64,000 bases of DNA from Paenibacillus amylolyticus. GTDB taxonomy: Bacteria > Bacillota > Bacilli > Paenibacillales > Paenibacillaceae. Of the stretch, positions 10,083 to 20,064 are shown one piece after another; position 1 is the first letter of the stretch; every line of letters starts with the position of its first letter. The translations under genes were made by a program, and so were the position numbers. The stretch spans positions 1,798,001-1,862,000 of the forward strand of contig NZ_CP121451.1 of assembly GCF_029689945.1 (NCBI RefSeq), in the 5' to 3' direction. The notes beneath the pieces are model-generated. The model made no database searches and had not been told where the DNA came from. It saw nothing but the letters and a program-made list of their open reading frames with translations.

Positions 10083-13000
10083 GTGTTTGTGAGAAAAATG
10101 GCCCGTAAGGGATTAGCTAGTCTTATGATTTTGATGTTAGTCACTCAAGGGATACTCGCCGGATGGGTAGGAGTTGAGTCCGCATATGCCGCTGATGAGT
10201 TAACGGAAAAAGGAATTCGCACAACGTCACCTGCTGTGAACGAACAACAGGCGAGTGGATCAGCACCACTGACAATTGATTTTATTAAGCCAGTAAAGAA
10301 AATCGACACTTCTACTGAGGAAATTACTGTTTACCGAGTTCAGGATGACTCGGTTGTAACAAATGTTTCCGTAGCGAATGCAGCTGTGACTGTCATTGCA
10401 GATGATGCAGCTACTGATGCTTATCTGGGGAAACGTGTGCAAATCCAGCTTCCTGCAGCTCTGCCTGGAGGGTCATTCTATGTTACGATTGGTAGCCAGT
10501 CTTTCGTATATGGGGACGGTCAACCGGTTGAGGGATTGAATAAAGAGTGGACATTCCGAACATCAGGAGTTAGTACAGCTCAATTAACTGGGCAGTCTCC
10601 TCTTAACGCAGCTGCGAATGTATCTCCTTCAGCCAATATTCAACTAACTTATGATCGGGCAATGAAGGTCGGTGCAGGCAAGCTCCAGATCTATCGTGGC
10701 AGTACATTATTGGAAGAGATTGATGCCAAGTCAACCCGAATTAGTTTCAATACGGCGAGAACCACGGTAACGATTGACCCAGTGAACAATTGGGCGAATA
10801 ACAGCACGATTTACATAGCAGTTCCGGAAGGTTTTTTGCGTGATGACCTGAACAATGATACGGGAGCCATTCAACGAACGACGTGGGGGTTCAATGTAGT
10901 ATCCGATCCCACAGCATTAACCGTATCCAGCCTGTCTCCTGTAAACGGAGCAACAGGCGTATCACTCACGAATGAGTTTACGTTGACATTCAACAAAGAC
11001 CTGGACCGGAATTTTACTAGTTCAGCTACGGTTAAGAATGCAAACGGTGGGATTCTGGCTACGACGACATTAATTAGTACGTCCAACCCGAGACAGTTGC
11101 GCATTATTCCGCAAACGACTCTGACAAGCAACACAACGTATACAGTCGATATTCCTGCAAATGTGTTCCGGGATCAGACGGGGAATCTGTTTACGGGTCT
11201 GAATGGAACCACATCGTGGACCTTTAGAACGTTGACCGTAGACACAACACCACCTGTACTGAAAACAGCCAAAATGTACAGCAATACGATCATTCGATTA
11301 ACGTATGATGAGTTGCTCTCCAGTATTGATCCGTTTGCTTCCAGCTTCACAGTGACGGTTAACGGAGAGAACCGGAATGTAAGTTCTTCCTATGTTTCAG
11401 GAGACAGTGTGTATGTTGTTCTGGATACTGGTGTAGCCGTAGGTCAGGTTGTCCGCATTGCCTACGCACCGGGAACAGGAACACGTAAAATTCAGGATTT
11501 GTCTCTAAATGCGGCTCCTGCATTCGGAGCTAGGGATGTAGAGAACAGTCTCGATTCCATTATGTCGAAACCGCGCGAAGGTACAGCTTATTACAATACA
11601 ATCAGTCTGTATTATCCAGAGACCGTTTATATTAGCTCCAGTGATGCGGTGAGACAATTCAGTGTTACAGCAGACGGGTCAGCGGTGGGCATCAGCAGCA
11701 TATCCACCAATAACAGTTCGTTGGTGACGCTTAATCTGAGTCGTTCCATTCAGAATGGGGAAGTGGTACAAGTATCATACGCACCAGGATCATGGCCAGT
11801 GAAAGACAGTCGTGGTCAAGCTCTTGCTGGATTCAACGGGTTCTATGTACGGAACAGTATTGATACGAAACCACCTGAGTTCAAGAGTGCAGAAGTGAGT
11901 GGTACGACGATGTGGATCAGATATAATGAGCCGCTGAGCCGTACGAATAAGCCACTCAAGAGCCAATATTCCGTATTGGTAGATGGTAAAGCTGTATTTG
12001 TCAATGATTCCGAGATTGAGGATGATTTGATTACATTGACGCTAGCCAACACCGTTGCCAGTACTCAAAACGTAACCTTTTCTTATGTGCCAGGCTCCCT
12101 GCGGTTAACCGACTTAAACAACAATCCTGCAGGATATGTTAATCTGGCTCCAGTAAAATATACCTTTGGTAACGGGAAAATATTGTCGGCAACTCTTCAA
12201 GGGGACAAAGTATATATCAACTTTAGAGATGTACTTCAGGCTCAAACGGCTCTAACAGCTTCACAGTTTAGTGTGCAGCTTGGAGGGACAACAACGAATG
12301 TTCTGAATGCTTCCATATCGGGCTCGATCGTGACTCTTAATCTTTCGAACTCGGCAACAGCAGGACAGACAGGTACGGTGAGCTATACTCCGGGAGCAGT
12401 TCCGCTGCGAGATGCGTTGAACAATACCATTACAGCGTTTGGACCGCTTCCCCTGCAACAAAATGGCAGTAGTTCAACAGGCAACCAGACGAACAGCCGG
12501 CCTTCCTGGCTTACAGAACAAGACTCGTCAAGTTATGGACAAGCTTTGCTTGTGATGAGCACGGATACGGCAGCTACAGCTTCGATGATGTCACGCAACA
12601 ATCGCTCTACTCGTCAGTTCAATGTAGACGGTGCGAAGCTTTTACAGGCCTTCCAGTACGCAACAACGACTGGCAAAACAACACAACCTGTTGTATTTGA
12701 AGTTCCTGCCAGTGAATCTTCCGCTTATGTAGGGTTCCCGCTTAACACATTGGCTCAGGTTGCATTAAGTAACCGTACAGGTTCAATTGGTGTCAAATAT
12801 GGTGATCGTCTGTGGATGGTCCCATTATCCAATCTGGATGTATCCGCAATGAGTCAATCTGTAGGGGAAACACAACCAACACCGATGCCTCCTACTTCTA
12901 TGTACAGGTGGAGACGGTTCCTGTCTCCAGTTCAGGAACGATCGACGGAATGCTGGCGGTTGCTGGAGCACAGAAACTTGGTAATGTTACAGACATCTAC

Positions 13001-13792
13001 CTCTCTGCATTTAGTGGAAATACGAATCAACGGGTAGAGCAGAATATCAAAAGCCAGCTCGCAATGCAGTTGCCTGTAAATACACCTACAGCAACTTCCG
13101 GGTTTACGTATATTGATCCGACTACACTGATTCTGGCGAATGTGCCGCATACGTTTGTGAGTACAACAGTAGGAGTGGTCGTTAAAGGACAACTGAACGG
13201 TAACCAGACCATCGTGCCTGTCACTCATTCCGTGAGTTATCAGGATACCTCCAGCCATTGGGCAGGTGCAGTCATCAAAGAATTGTCATCCAAATGGATC
13301 ATTGGGGCCACAAATGGCTCCTATTACGGACCTAATCAGAAAATAACACGTGCCGAGTTTGCCGAATTGGTAGCCAAAGGTCTTGGATTGAAAGGAGATC
13401 AGAATGCTGCACGTCGTTTCCGTGATATTCGTGGAGGAGATCTGACCAGTGCCTACATTGGTGCCGCGGCAGAAGCCGGCATTATTACAGGCAACACGGA
13501 TGGTACATTCAAACCGGAAAGTGAAATCACGCGTGAACAGATGGCTCTCATGATGGTTCGGGCGATGAGCTACGGTGGGAAAACGGTCTCACTTCAATCC
13601 TCTGCTACGTCGACATTGTCCAAGTTCAAGGACAGCAATAAAATTCAGTCCAAGGATTCTGTTGCCAAAGCAGTGCAAGAGGGAATTATTCAAGGCATGA
13701 CAGCGAGAACATTCGAACCCCAGGGAAACGCGACTCGCGCTCAGGCAGCAGTGATGTTGAAACGGGTTTTGGATAAGCTGGAATATCTATAA
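10083..13792 (+). CDS. Surface protein with Ig-like/SWM repeats and three C-terminal SLH modules (one frame break)
   Basis: GTG start at 10083 with GAGGGGG 8 bases before. Signal peptide ends near AYAADE. About 1235 residues after repair. The body contains Big_5-type Ig domains (TSPAVNEQQAS, SPLNAAANVSPSANIQLTYD, SPVNGATGVS) and then repeats ending in VSYAPGS or VSYTPG, the pattern of the SWM/flagellar-associated repeat. The C-terminus holds three SLH modules (DTSSHWAGAVIKEL, ITRAEFAELVAKGLGL; AAEAGIITGNTDGTFKP; VQEGIIQGMTARTFEP) that would anchor it to the wall. The frame breaks near 12875-12888; adding one base before AACACCGATGCC joins ETQP to NTDASYFYVQV. It is a second S-layer-associated protein with the SLH part at the opposite end from the gene at 1589. 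Confidence 0.88.
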
Positions 13793-13799
13793 ATTAATA

Positions 13800-13838
13800 G
13801 GGACACTTCAAGAGCTCATTCTTGAGGTGTTCCTTTTG
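13800..13838 (+). terminator. Terminator of the SLH gene
   Basis: GGGACACTTCAAGA pairs with TCTTGAGGTGTTCC (two wobbles), loop GCTCAT, then TTTT. Confidence 0.85.
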
Positions 13839-13849
13839 GTAATCCTGAG

Positions 13850-13957
13850 TTTAAACGATCGCCACATGAATTGGTGAAAAAGGTATTAGAAAGTCGAAAC
13901 CAATTATCATTACAGAGGTACTATAGTGATATTGAATTTGTGGTAGAAGACTTTTGA
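13850..13957 (+). other. Possible short coding remnant
   Basis: A 35-codon open stretch ending in TGA reads like protein (SPHELVKKVLESRNQLSL, then YYSDIEFVVEDF) but has no start codon or ribosome site. It may be the tail of a decayed gene. The rest of the gap 13839-14227 shows only the terminator-like hairpin below. Confidence 0.2.
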
Positions 13958-13985
13958 GTTAATAGGACATAGTTGAATCATAAAT

Positions 13986-14030
13986 GGACTTCTGTTGTGC
14001 TGACTCGTGCACAGACGAAGTCTATTTTTT
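13986..14030 (+). terminator. Terminator-like hairpin in intergenic gap
   Basis: An outer stem GACTTC/GAAGTC with an imperfect inner stem is followed by ATTTTTTT. It lies downstream of the possible coding remnant, as if a lost gene had ended here. Confidence 0.5.
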
Positions 14031-14227
14031 TGATTAGTTGAACTACATACTAGAAACGTGTGAGTCGATTAACCAATATATGCCTCAATCTTGGCTGTGG
14101 GCGTAACTTTTTCCACAAAAAGCAGTCTATTAATAGAAGAGTATACTAGAGATCTCGCGATCAGTTGCCTGCTTGGCAGTGTTGGGATGTCTAAGATTGA
14201 TATACAAGATGGAGAGACGTTTCAGAC

Positions 14228-16951
14228 ATGCTGGGGAAACATGGGAAACAGCTGGAAGACGTTAAGAGCAGTAAGGTGAAGAAATGGGCAATTGTGACGC
14301 TGGCGGGTGTGATCTGGATTGCACCGGTGATGAGTGCGGGCGGACAGATGTGGTCAGGTACTTCGTGGCAATCGGTGGCCGCAGCGGCATCTACGAATAC
14401 AAGCAAGTTGAGTGAGGAGATTCTGACTTCGGGTGCGAAGCTCATGAAATACAGATATACAACAACACGTTCCGGTTCCAAGGTCAACGTATTGGCGGAT
14501 GTGATCCAGGTGGATCTGCAGAACCCGTATGTGAAGCTGGACGTGATGACAGGCAAGGGCGGTAATCTGAACAGTAAACAGAGCACAGGTGCCATGGCGA
14601 AGGAAAATGGTGCAGTAGCTGCTGTAAATGGCGATTACTTCAATGTATCCGGGGAGCTCGCTCCGATTGGTGGACAGGTCTCCGATGGCGTACTGGTCTC
14701 CACCCCTTCCGAATTGTCGGGCATGTATGCCCTCACAGTGACCAAGGACGGCAAGCCGATGATCGACGAGTACTCTTTTGATGGAACGGTGAAGGCCCAG
14801 GATGGTTCAACCTTTGCTTTGCGTGGGATAAATAAAGAGGATTATACGGTAGAGTCGGGCGCGGTGAAATATAGTCATGCCAACTCGATGTATATTTATA
14901 CACCGGCTTGGACGTCCACCAAACGCCCGAATGACCCTTCCACAACGCCGACAGAGGTTCTCGTGCAGAACGGAGTCATCACCCAAATCTCGGATAAAAA
15001 AGCGTTAAACATGACGGTGCCGCAGGATGGGTACATTTTGCGTGCGCATGGAACAGCAGCGACATGGATCATGAGCCATCTCTCCGTTGGCCAAACCTTG
15101 GATGCGGATTACAAGCTGAAAGCCAAAACAACCGGGCAATCGGTTGATCCAAGTAATCTGGAGATGATGATTGGTGGTCACACCATTTTGGTGAACGGTG
15201 GTAAGGCAGCTTCCTTCTCCCGGGATATCGCAGCGTCCGGCATTGGTGGTATTCGTGCAAGAACGGCAGTAGGTTACTCTCAGGATGGTCGGTATGTCTA
15301 CATCATTGCAGCGGAGAAAAACAGTAACAGCAGCGGGATGTCGCTGACGGAACTGCAATCCTTTATGACCAGTGTAGGTGTCTGGAAAGGCATGAACCTG
15401 GACGGTGGTGGCTCCACCACAATGGTTACACGTCCGTTAGGTGAGCAAACCGCCGGTCTGACATTCAACACAGAGTATGGCACGGAGCAACGTCAGGTCG
15501 TAAACACGCTGGGGGTGTTCTCTACGGCTCCAGCAGGTAAACTGAAGGGCTTTGCCGTGAGTGGCAGCCAAACGTTGCTGGTGGGACAAGAGGGCAAGTA
15601 CACAGCCAAAGGATATGACACCTACTACAACCCGATCGCAACAGGCGATATCAGCATGTCCTGGAAGTCCAGCAACAACGGCATCGTCAGTGTCAGCAAC
15701 GGCACGATCAAAGGCGTGAAGCCAGGTACAGCAACGCTGACGGCAACCAGCAATGGAGCTTCATCCTCCATCAAAGTATCGGTACTGGGTGGAAGTGAAC
15801 TCGCTTCCCTGACAGCAGGATCGGGCCTGGGTTCGCTCAAAGCGGGCACAACGATGTCCATTCCGGTAACGGCCACGACGAAGAGCGGACAAAGTGTGAC
15901 GGTTCCGGCCGATTCGCTGACATGGGAATTTATCGGGTTCAAAGGTAAAGTGACGGCTGACCAATTAACCGTATCCTCCGTCAATTCTGGTGCACAAGTG
16001 GGATATGCGATTGGTCGTTATGATGGTTACAGCACAGTCGTTGTGCTCTCGGCTTCTGCAAGCGAAACAATCTGGGAAAACTTCGAAAATGTGAATTATC
16101 CGATCAACTTTACAACGAATGCAGCGGGTGTGACCGGTTCGGCAAGCGTTACGGCAGGAACGGGTGAGAAAGCCGGCTCCAACGTGTTGCAACTCGGTTA
16201 TGATATGACTGCGGGTAAAGGCAAAATGTATGCTTATGCGCAACTGAATGGTTCCACAGGTAGAGAGGTATCTGCTGCGGCGACATCGATGTCGATGGAT
16301 GTTATGGGAGATAAGAGCCTGAACTGGCTGCGTGCCGAATTCACGGATGCCAATGGCAAAACCGTATATGCGGATCTCGCCAAGGCGATTGACTGGAATG
16401 GCTGGAAGAAGCTGAGCGTGGACCTGAACGGACTGAACATTGCCTTCCCGGCGAAGCTGAAGCGGGTCTATGTGGTGAATGTGGAAGAGGGCCAGGATGA
16501 GCGTGCGAAATCAGGTACGGTTGCTTTTGACAACATCGCATTCACGATGCCTTCCAAATCCAGTGAAGTTGGATTGCCTACAGGGACAGCTTCGCTTGTA
16601 CTCGGACAGAAGTCGATGACGGTGAACGGCACCAAAAAGGCTATTGATGCAGCACCAGTCTTGAAAAATGGTACGACCTATGTACCCATCAAGCATGTTT
16701 TGGATGCTTTTGGTGGTCAGGCAAGCTGGGACAGCAAAAATCAGCGGATCACAGTATTACGTGGGAGCAAGCTGATTGATCTGGTTGTTGGGCAGAAAGA
16801 ATTCATTCTGAATGGTAAAAGACAGAGCGCAACTGTTGCACCATACGTAACGGGTGGTAGGACTTTAGTCCCGCTTAGACTCGTTTCCGAGCAACTTGGA
16901 CTGACTGTAAAATGGGAACAGAAAACGAAGACCGTTACCATCTCATCGTGA
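14228..16951 (+). CDS. Exported NAGPA-type phosphodiester glycosidase with Big_2 and stalk domains
   Basis: 907 residues. An N-terminal membrane/signal segment (WAIVTLAGVIWIAPVMSAGG) is followed by a phosphodiester glycosidase (NAGPA/DUF2233) domain at about 60-430, with AAVNGDYFN and the signature MNLDGGGSTTM. Such domains split sugar-phosphate diesters or modify wall polymers. Next come a Big_2 domain (TAKGYDTYYNPI...GTATLTATSNG), a beta-sandwich, carbohydrate-binding-like domain (EDEF-like: WENFENVNYPINFTTN), and two copper-amine-oxidase N-terminal 'stalk' motifs (ALKNGTTYVPIKHVLDAFGG-like; GGRTLVPLRLVSEQLGL). Likely an extracellular wall-modifying enzyme. No frame breaks. It stands alone, upstream of degSU with only 47 bases between. 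Confidence 0.85.
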   Translation: MLGKHGKQLEDVKSSKVKKWAIVTLAGVIWIAPVMSAGGQMWSGTSWQSVAAAASTNTSKLSEEILTSGAKLMKYRYTTTRSGSKVNVLADVIQVDLQNPYVKLDVMTGKGGNLNSKQSTGAMAKENGAVAAVNGDYFNVSGELAPIGGQVSDGVLVSTPSELSGMYALTVTKDGKPMIDEYSFDGTVKAQDGSTFALRGINKEDYTVESGAVKYSHANSMYIYTPAWTSTKRPNDPSTTPTEVLVQNGVITQISDKKALNMTVPQDGYILRAHGTAATWIMSHLSVGQTLDADYKLKAKTTGQSVDPSNLEMMIGGHTILVNGGKAASFSRDIAASGIGGIRARTAVGYSQDGRYVYIIAAEKNSNSSGMSLTELQSFMTSVGVWKGMNLDGGGSTTMVTRPLGEQTAGLTFNTEYGTEQRQVVNTLGVFSTAPAGKLKGFAVSGSQTLLVGQEGKYTAKGYDTYYNPIATGDISMSWKSSNNGIVSVSNGTIKGVKPGTATLTATSNGASSSIKVSVLGGSELASLTAGSGLGSLKAGTTMSIPVTATTKSGQSVTVPADSLTWEFIGFKGKVTADQLTVSSVNSGAQVGYAIGRYDGYSTVVVLSASASETIWENFENVNYPINFTTNAAGVTGSASVTAGTGEKAGSNVLQLGYDMTAGKGKMYAYAQLNGSTGREVSAAATSMSMDVMGDKSLNWLRAEFTDANGKTVYADLAKAIDWNGWKKLSVDLNGLNIAFPAKLKRVYVVNVEEGQDERAKSGTVAFDNIAFTMPSKSSEVGLPTGTASLVLGQKSMTVNGTKKAIDAAPVLKNGTTYVPIKHVLDAFGGQASWDSKNQRITVLRGSKLIDLVVGQKEFILNGKRQSATVAPYVTGGRTLVPLRLVSEQLGLTVKWEQKTKTVTISS

Positions 16952-16962
16952 TATGGTATGAT
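16935..16962 (+). promoter_or_regulatory. Candidate degSU promoter
   Basis: TTACCA, 16 bases, then TATGAT with a TG extension (TGG before TATGAT), overlapping the end of the upstream gene. Confidence 0.4.
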
Positions 16963-16998
16963 ATATACCGGAAACGATAGAAATGGAGTCGAACAAAC

Positions 16999-18159
16999 GT
17001 GGATTTACAAGCCGATGCCATAGACCGCGTCATTAAAAACGCCATACAAGTCATGGAAAACAGCAAATATCAAATGTTCGAGATCATGGACGCAACTCGC
17101 GATGAGCTGAAGACACTCAACGAGGAGTTAAAGTCGGTGCTGAAGGAGACGGCGGAAACGATCGAGAAAGTAGATCAATTGGAGCTGAACTACCGCCGTT
17201 CCCGGATCCGGCTGACAGAGGTTAGCCGCGACTTTGTCCGTTATTCCGAGCATGATATCAAGCAGGCGTACGAGAAAGCAACACAGCTGCAGCTGGATCT
17301 GATGATTTATCGTGAGAAGGAAATGTATCTGAAGGCCCGTCGGGATGATCTGCAGAAGCGTGCCAAAAATGTGGAGGCTTCTGTAGAGCGTGCCGAGACC
17401 ATTGGTTCGCAGATGGGTGTTGTACTCGAATACCTGTCAGGTGAACTGGGTCAAGTGACCCGGATCATCGAATCTGCCAAGAATCGACAAATGATTGGTT
17501 TGAAAATAATTTTGGCCCAGGAAGAAGAGCGGAAACGTATTGCTCGTGAGATTCATGACGGGCCTGCGCAGATGCTTGCCAATCTAGTGCTTAGGACGGA
17601 AATTGTAGAAAGAATGCTCATTAAGCAGGATTTTAAGATGGTCCAGGCCGAAATAGTAGATTTGAAAGGCCAGGTTCGTTCCAGTCTTGAAGAAATGAGA
17701 AAAGTTATTTTCAATCTGCGTCCTATGGCACTGGATGATCTGGGACTGATTCCAACGCTTCGGAAGTACGTGCAGGATTTTGAGGTAAAAACGAAAATCC
17801 GGTCGCTTTTTGAAACAAGAGGTAAAGAACACCGTTTATCTTCCGCAATGGAGGCAGCGATCTATCGCCTTGTGCAGGAAGGTCTATCAAATGCTGCAAA
17901 GCATGCTTATCCCACGTATGTTGTAGTGGAAATTACATACCAGGCTCAGCTCGTCAAAATTGTCGTTCAGGACAATGGGCTTGGGTTCAAACCGGAGCTT
18001 CTTGCGAAGAAAAGCAAGGATCATACCCACTTCGGTCTGATTGGGATGAGAGAACGGGTTGAACTGTTAGAAGGAAGAATAGAGATTGAATCCGGAGAAA
18101 ATCAAGGAACCAAAATAGTGATTCATATCCCGACAAACGTGGATAAGGGAAAGGAGTAG
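16999..18159 (+). CDS. degS: Sensor histidine kinase DegS
   Basis: 386 residues starting at GTG with GGAG upstream. Like Bacillus DegS it has no membrane segment: an N-terminal sensor/coiled-coil part (residues 1-180, VIKNAIQVMENSKYQMFEIM) is followed by a HisKA_3 phosphoacceptor helix (REIHDGPAQ, His about residue 186) and a HATPase_c domain (EGLSNAAKHA and DNGLGF...GLIGMRERVELL). It is a cytoplasmic kinase that phosphorylates DegU and so switches between motility, competence, exoenzyme and biofilm programmes. It is four bases upstream of degU and certainly co-transcribed. Confidence 0.97.
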   Translation: MDLQADAIDRVIKNAIQVMENSKYQMFEIMDATRDELKTLNEELKSVLKETAETIEKVDQLELNYRRSRIRLTEVSRDFVRYSEHDIKQAYEKATQLQLDLMIYREKEMYLKARRDDLQKRAKNVEASVERAETIGSQMGVVLEYLSGELGQVTRIIESAKNRQMIGLKIILAQEEERKRIAREIHDGPAQMLANLVLRTEIVERMLIKQDFKMVQAEIVDLKGQVRSSLEEMRKVIFNLRPMALDDLGLIPTLRKYVQDFEVKTKIRSLFETRGKEHRLSSAMEAAIYRLVQEGLSNAAKHAYPTYVVVEITYQAQLVKIVVQDNGLGFKPELLAKKSKDHTHFGLIGMRERVELLEGRIEIESGENQGTKIVIHIPTNVDKGKE

Positions 18160-18163
18160 CAGG

Positions 18164-18889
18164 ATGATGGAAAACCGTGATACTGGTAAAGCATCGATTA
18201 AAGTTCTTTTGGCTGATGATCATCAGCTGTTCCGTGAGGGACTGAAACGCATTTTAAACATGGAGGACGACATTGAGGTCATCGGCGAATGTGGCGATGG
18301 TATTCAAGTGCTCGAATTCTGCAATCAGGATAAACCTGATATCGTATTGATGGATATTAACATGCCGATTGAAAATGGGGTTGAAGCAACGGAGAAATTG
18401 CGTGAGCTGTTCCCTGATGTCAAAGTCATTATCCTGTCCATTCATGATGATGAAAGTTATGTATTTGAGACGCTTCGTAAAGGGGCTAACGGATACTTGC
18501 TGAAGGATATGGAGGCCGAGTCTCTGATCAATGCGATTCGTTCCGTGCATGAAGGACATGCATTCATTCATCCAAAAGTAACGGGCAAACTGATCATGCA
18601 GCTGCGTCGTATGACGTATCTTAATGAAACAGGGGCAATGAGTGAAGGAGCTTCGAAGGAAGCAGGCGTCAAATTTGTCGCTGGCGACAATAACCCGCTC
18701 ACACGTCGTGAGGCTGAAGTGCTTCGCTTGATGGCAGAAGGCAAGAGCAACAAAATGATTGGTGAATTCCTGTTCATCAGTGAAAAAACAGTAAAAAACC
18801 ATGTCAGCAGTATTCTGCAGAAGATGGAAGTGGACGACCGTACACAAGCGGTTATCAATTCGATTAAATATGGTTGGGTTACGCTCTAA
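18164..18889 (+). CDS. degU: Response regulator DegU
   Basis: 241 residues: receiver domain ([13 protein letters not shown], phosphoacceptor Asp64 in LMDINMP, Lys in LLKDME) and a NarL/LuxR-type helix-turn-helix at the C-terminus ([33 protein letters not shown]). Phosphorylated by DegS; in Bacillus the unphosphorylated form primes comK and the phosphorylated form drives degradative enzymes. AGGAGTAGCAGGATGATG places the start. A gap of about 350 bases to the next gene holds no gene I can support. Confidence 0.97.
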   Translation: MMENRDTGKASIKVLLADDHQLFREGLKRILNMEDDIEVIGECGDGIQVLEFCNQDKPDIVLMDINMPIENGVEATEKLRELFPDVKVIILSIHDDESYVFETLRKGANGYLLKDMEAESLINAIRSVHEGHAFIHPKVTGKLIMQLRRMTYLNETGAMSEGASKEAGVKFVAGDNNPLTRREAEVLRLMAEGKSNKMIGEFLFISEKTVKNHVSSILQKMEVDDRTQAVINSIKYGWVTL

Positions 18890-19244
18890 TACCTTATGTT
18901 TTGAGTAAAGCAGATTCTTACGGTAAGTCAGTCCATTGGTTGATTCAACCTTGACGTAGTATAGATTGGTGTTCACTCGCGCCCTTTCCAGAATGTTGGA
19001 TTGGTCTGCGGGTTAATGGACTTTATCACTGCACATGAGCAAAGCGTAAGGTTATGCGGAACATATGTTCAAGCTTAGGCGTGAATGAATGACCTGGCCT
19101 GTCTTTCTTCGTCCGGTGTCGATCAGCGTGGAATATGAGTGATAGGAAGTGCAAGTGTAACCCTTCAGGAAGTACGGCATATACTGCTGTATACAGGGAT
19201 GTTCGCCATGGGTGAGCATGACCTTCCGAGGAGGTGCAGTTGCC

Positions 19245-19622
19245 ATGGTTGCTCATCTGACTATGATTCTGCTCATATACTTCCTGGCGGCAATGGCCGT
19301 TCATGCCATGCACCAGCGCCATCTTTCCCGTCCGGAACCTGAAGGTTTCGAGCAGATCCTGCTCATCCCTTCCAATCAGGCAGGGCGGATCGAGGGCATT
19401 GTAAGAGCACTTTGCCGGGAATTGTTATACCGTGGAAAGAGCTTCAGATTAACCGTTGTTGCGGATCGTACAGAAGCGGAAACGATTACGATTATTGAAA
19501 AGCTGATGCAAAGGCAAGGCATGGAGACATCGTATCTGTCTGCTGTCCCAGCTGATATTGAACGGGTAGCACAGACCGATCACACGTTTCGACTGATTGA
19601 TTTGCGTGAGTCAGAGCATTAA
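19245..19622 (+). CDS. One-pass membrane protein of unknown function
   Basis: The ATG at 19245 is chosen because a near-perfect GAGGAGGTG (19228-19236) lies 8 bases before it. 125 residues: one N-terminal membrane helix (LTMILLIYFLAAMAVHAM), then a cytoplasmic-looking alpha/beta domain (GFEQILLIPSNQAGRIEGI; FRLTVVADRTEAETI). I do not recognise the family. Its place between degU and comFA is common in Paenibacillus-like layouts, but a role in competence cannot be claimed. Confidence 0.75.
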   Translation: MVAHLTMILLIYFLAAMAVHAMHQRHLSRPEPEGFEQILLIPSNQAGRIEGIVRALCRELLYRGKSFRLTVVADRTEAETITIIEKLMQRQGMETSYLSAVPADIERVAQTDHTFRLIDLRESEH

Positions 19623-19673
19623 ATCATCATGTGAACGGGAAATGGGATTAGCATTTCGCAGATTTACAGTGAA

Positions 19674-19703
19674 AAGATTACAGCAGAAGCTGTAGTCTTT
19701 TTT
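19674..19703 (+). terminator. Terminator
   Basis: AAGATTACAGC / GCTGTAGTCTT (one mismatch), loop AGAA, then TTTTTT. Confidence 0.88.
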
Positions 19704-19898
19704 GTAATTGTAGCCAAGTCTGCTTTTAAATTAAAAATGGGTTTTTATGCAATCTATGGTTATTGCCTGGGTTTGAGGAGTTCCTGATCACAGAAATAAG
19801 ATTTTCGAAGTCAGAACTCTTAATTTAAAAGTATAGACGAACAGGATTGGAAAAAGTTTCGCAATTTTATAGAAAGATTCTGGTTATTAGAAGAATTG

Positions 19899-19904
19899 TA
19901 TAAT
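19899..19904 (+). promoter_or_regulatory. Orphan -10 element upstream of comFA
   Basis: A perfect TATAAT with no strong -35 element at the right distance. A transcript starting near 19911 would run straight into the terminator at 19986-20029 without passing a gene. Confidence 0.3.
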
Positions 19905-19985
19905 GCGTGCCTAAACTTGTGATGTGGAGATTCAATTGCTATAGTGATAAGTAGATTAATCATAAGAAGATGGAATATGGACATG

Positions 19986-20029
19986 AAGCACATGCGCCGG
20001 CGAATAGCCGGGTTGGCATGTGCTTTTTG
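19986..20029 (+). terminator. Strong terminator just upstream of comFA
   Basis: AAGCACATGC / GCATGTGCTT enclosing CCGGC / GCCGG, followed by TTTTT. It ends only 35 bases before comFA, so it may act as an attenuator for comFA or end a short RNA. Confidence 0.88.
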
Positions 20030-20064
20030 GCGTTCGGATTAAATTATGATGGGGAGGAGTGTAA

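Noticed and set aside
19850..19870. ComK box before comFA
   Set aside because: A-rich and T-rich blocks are present but not in the AAAA-N5-TTTT spacing.
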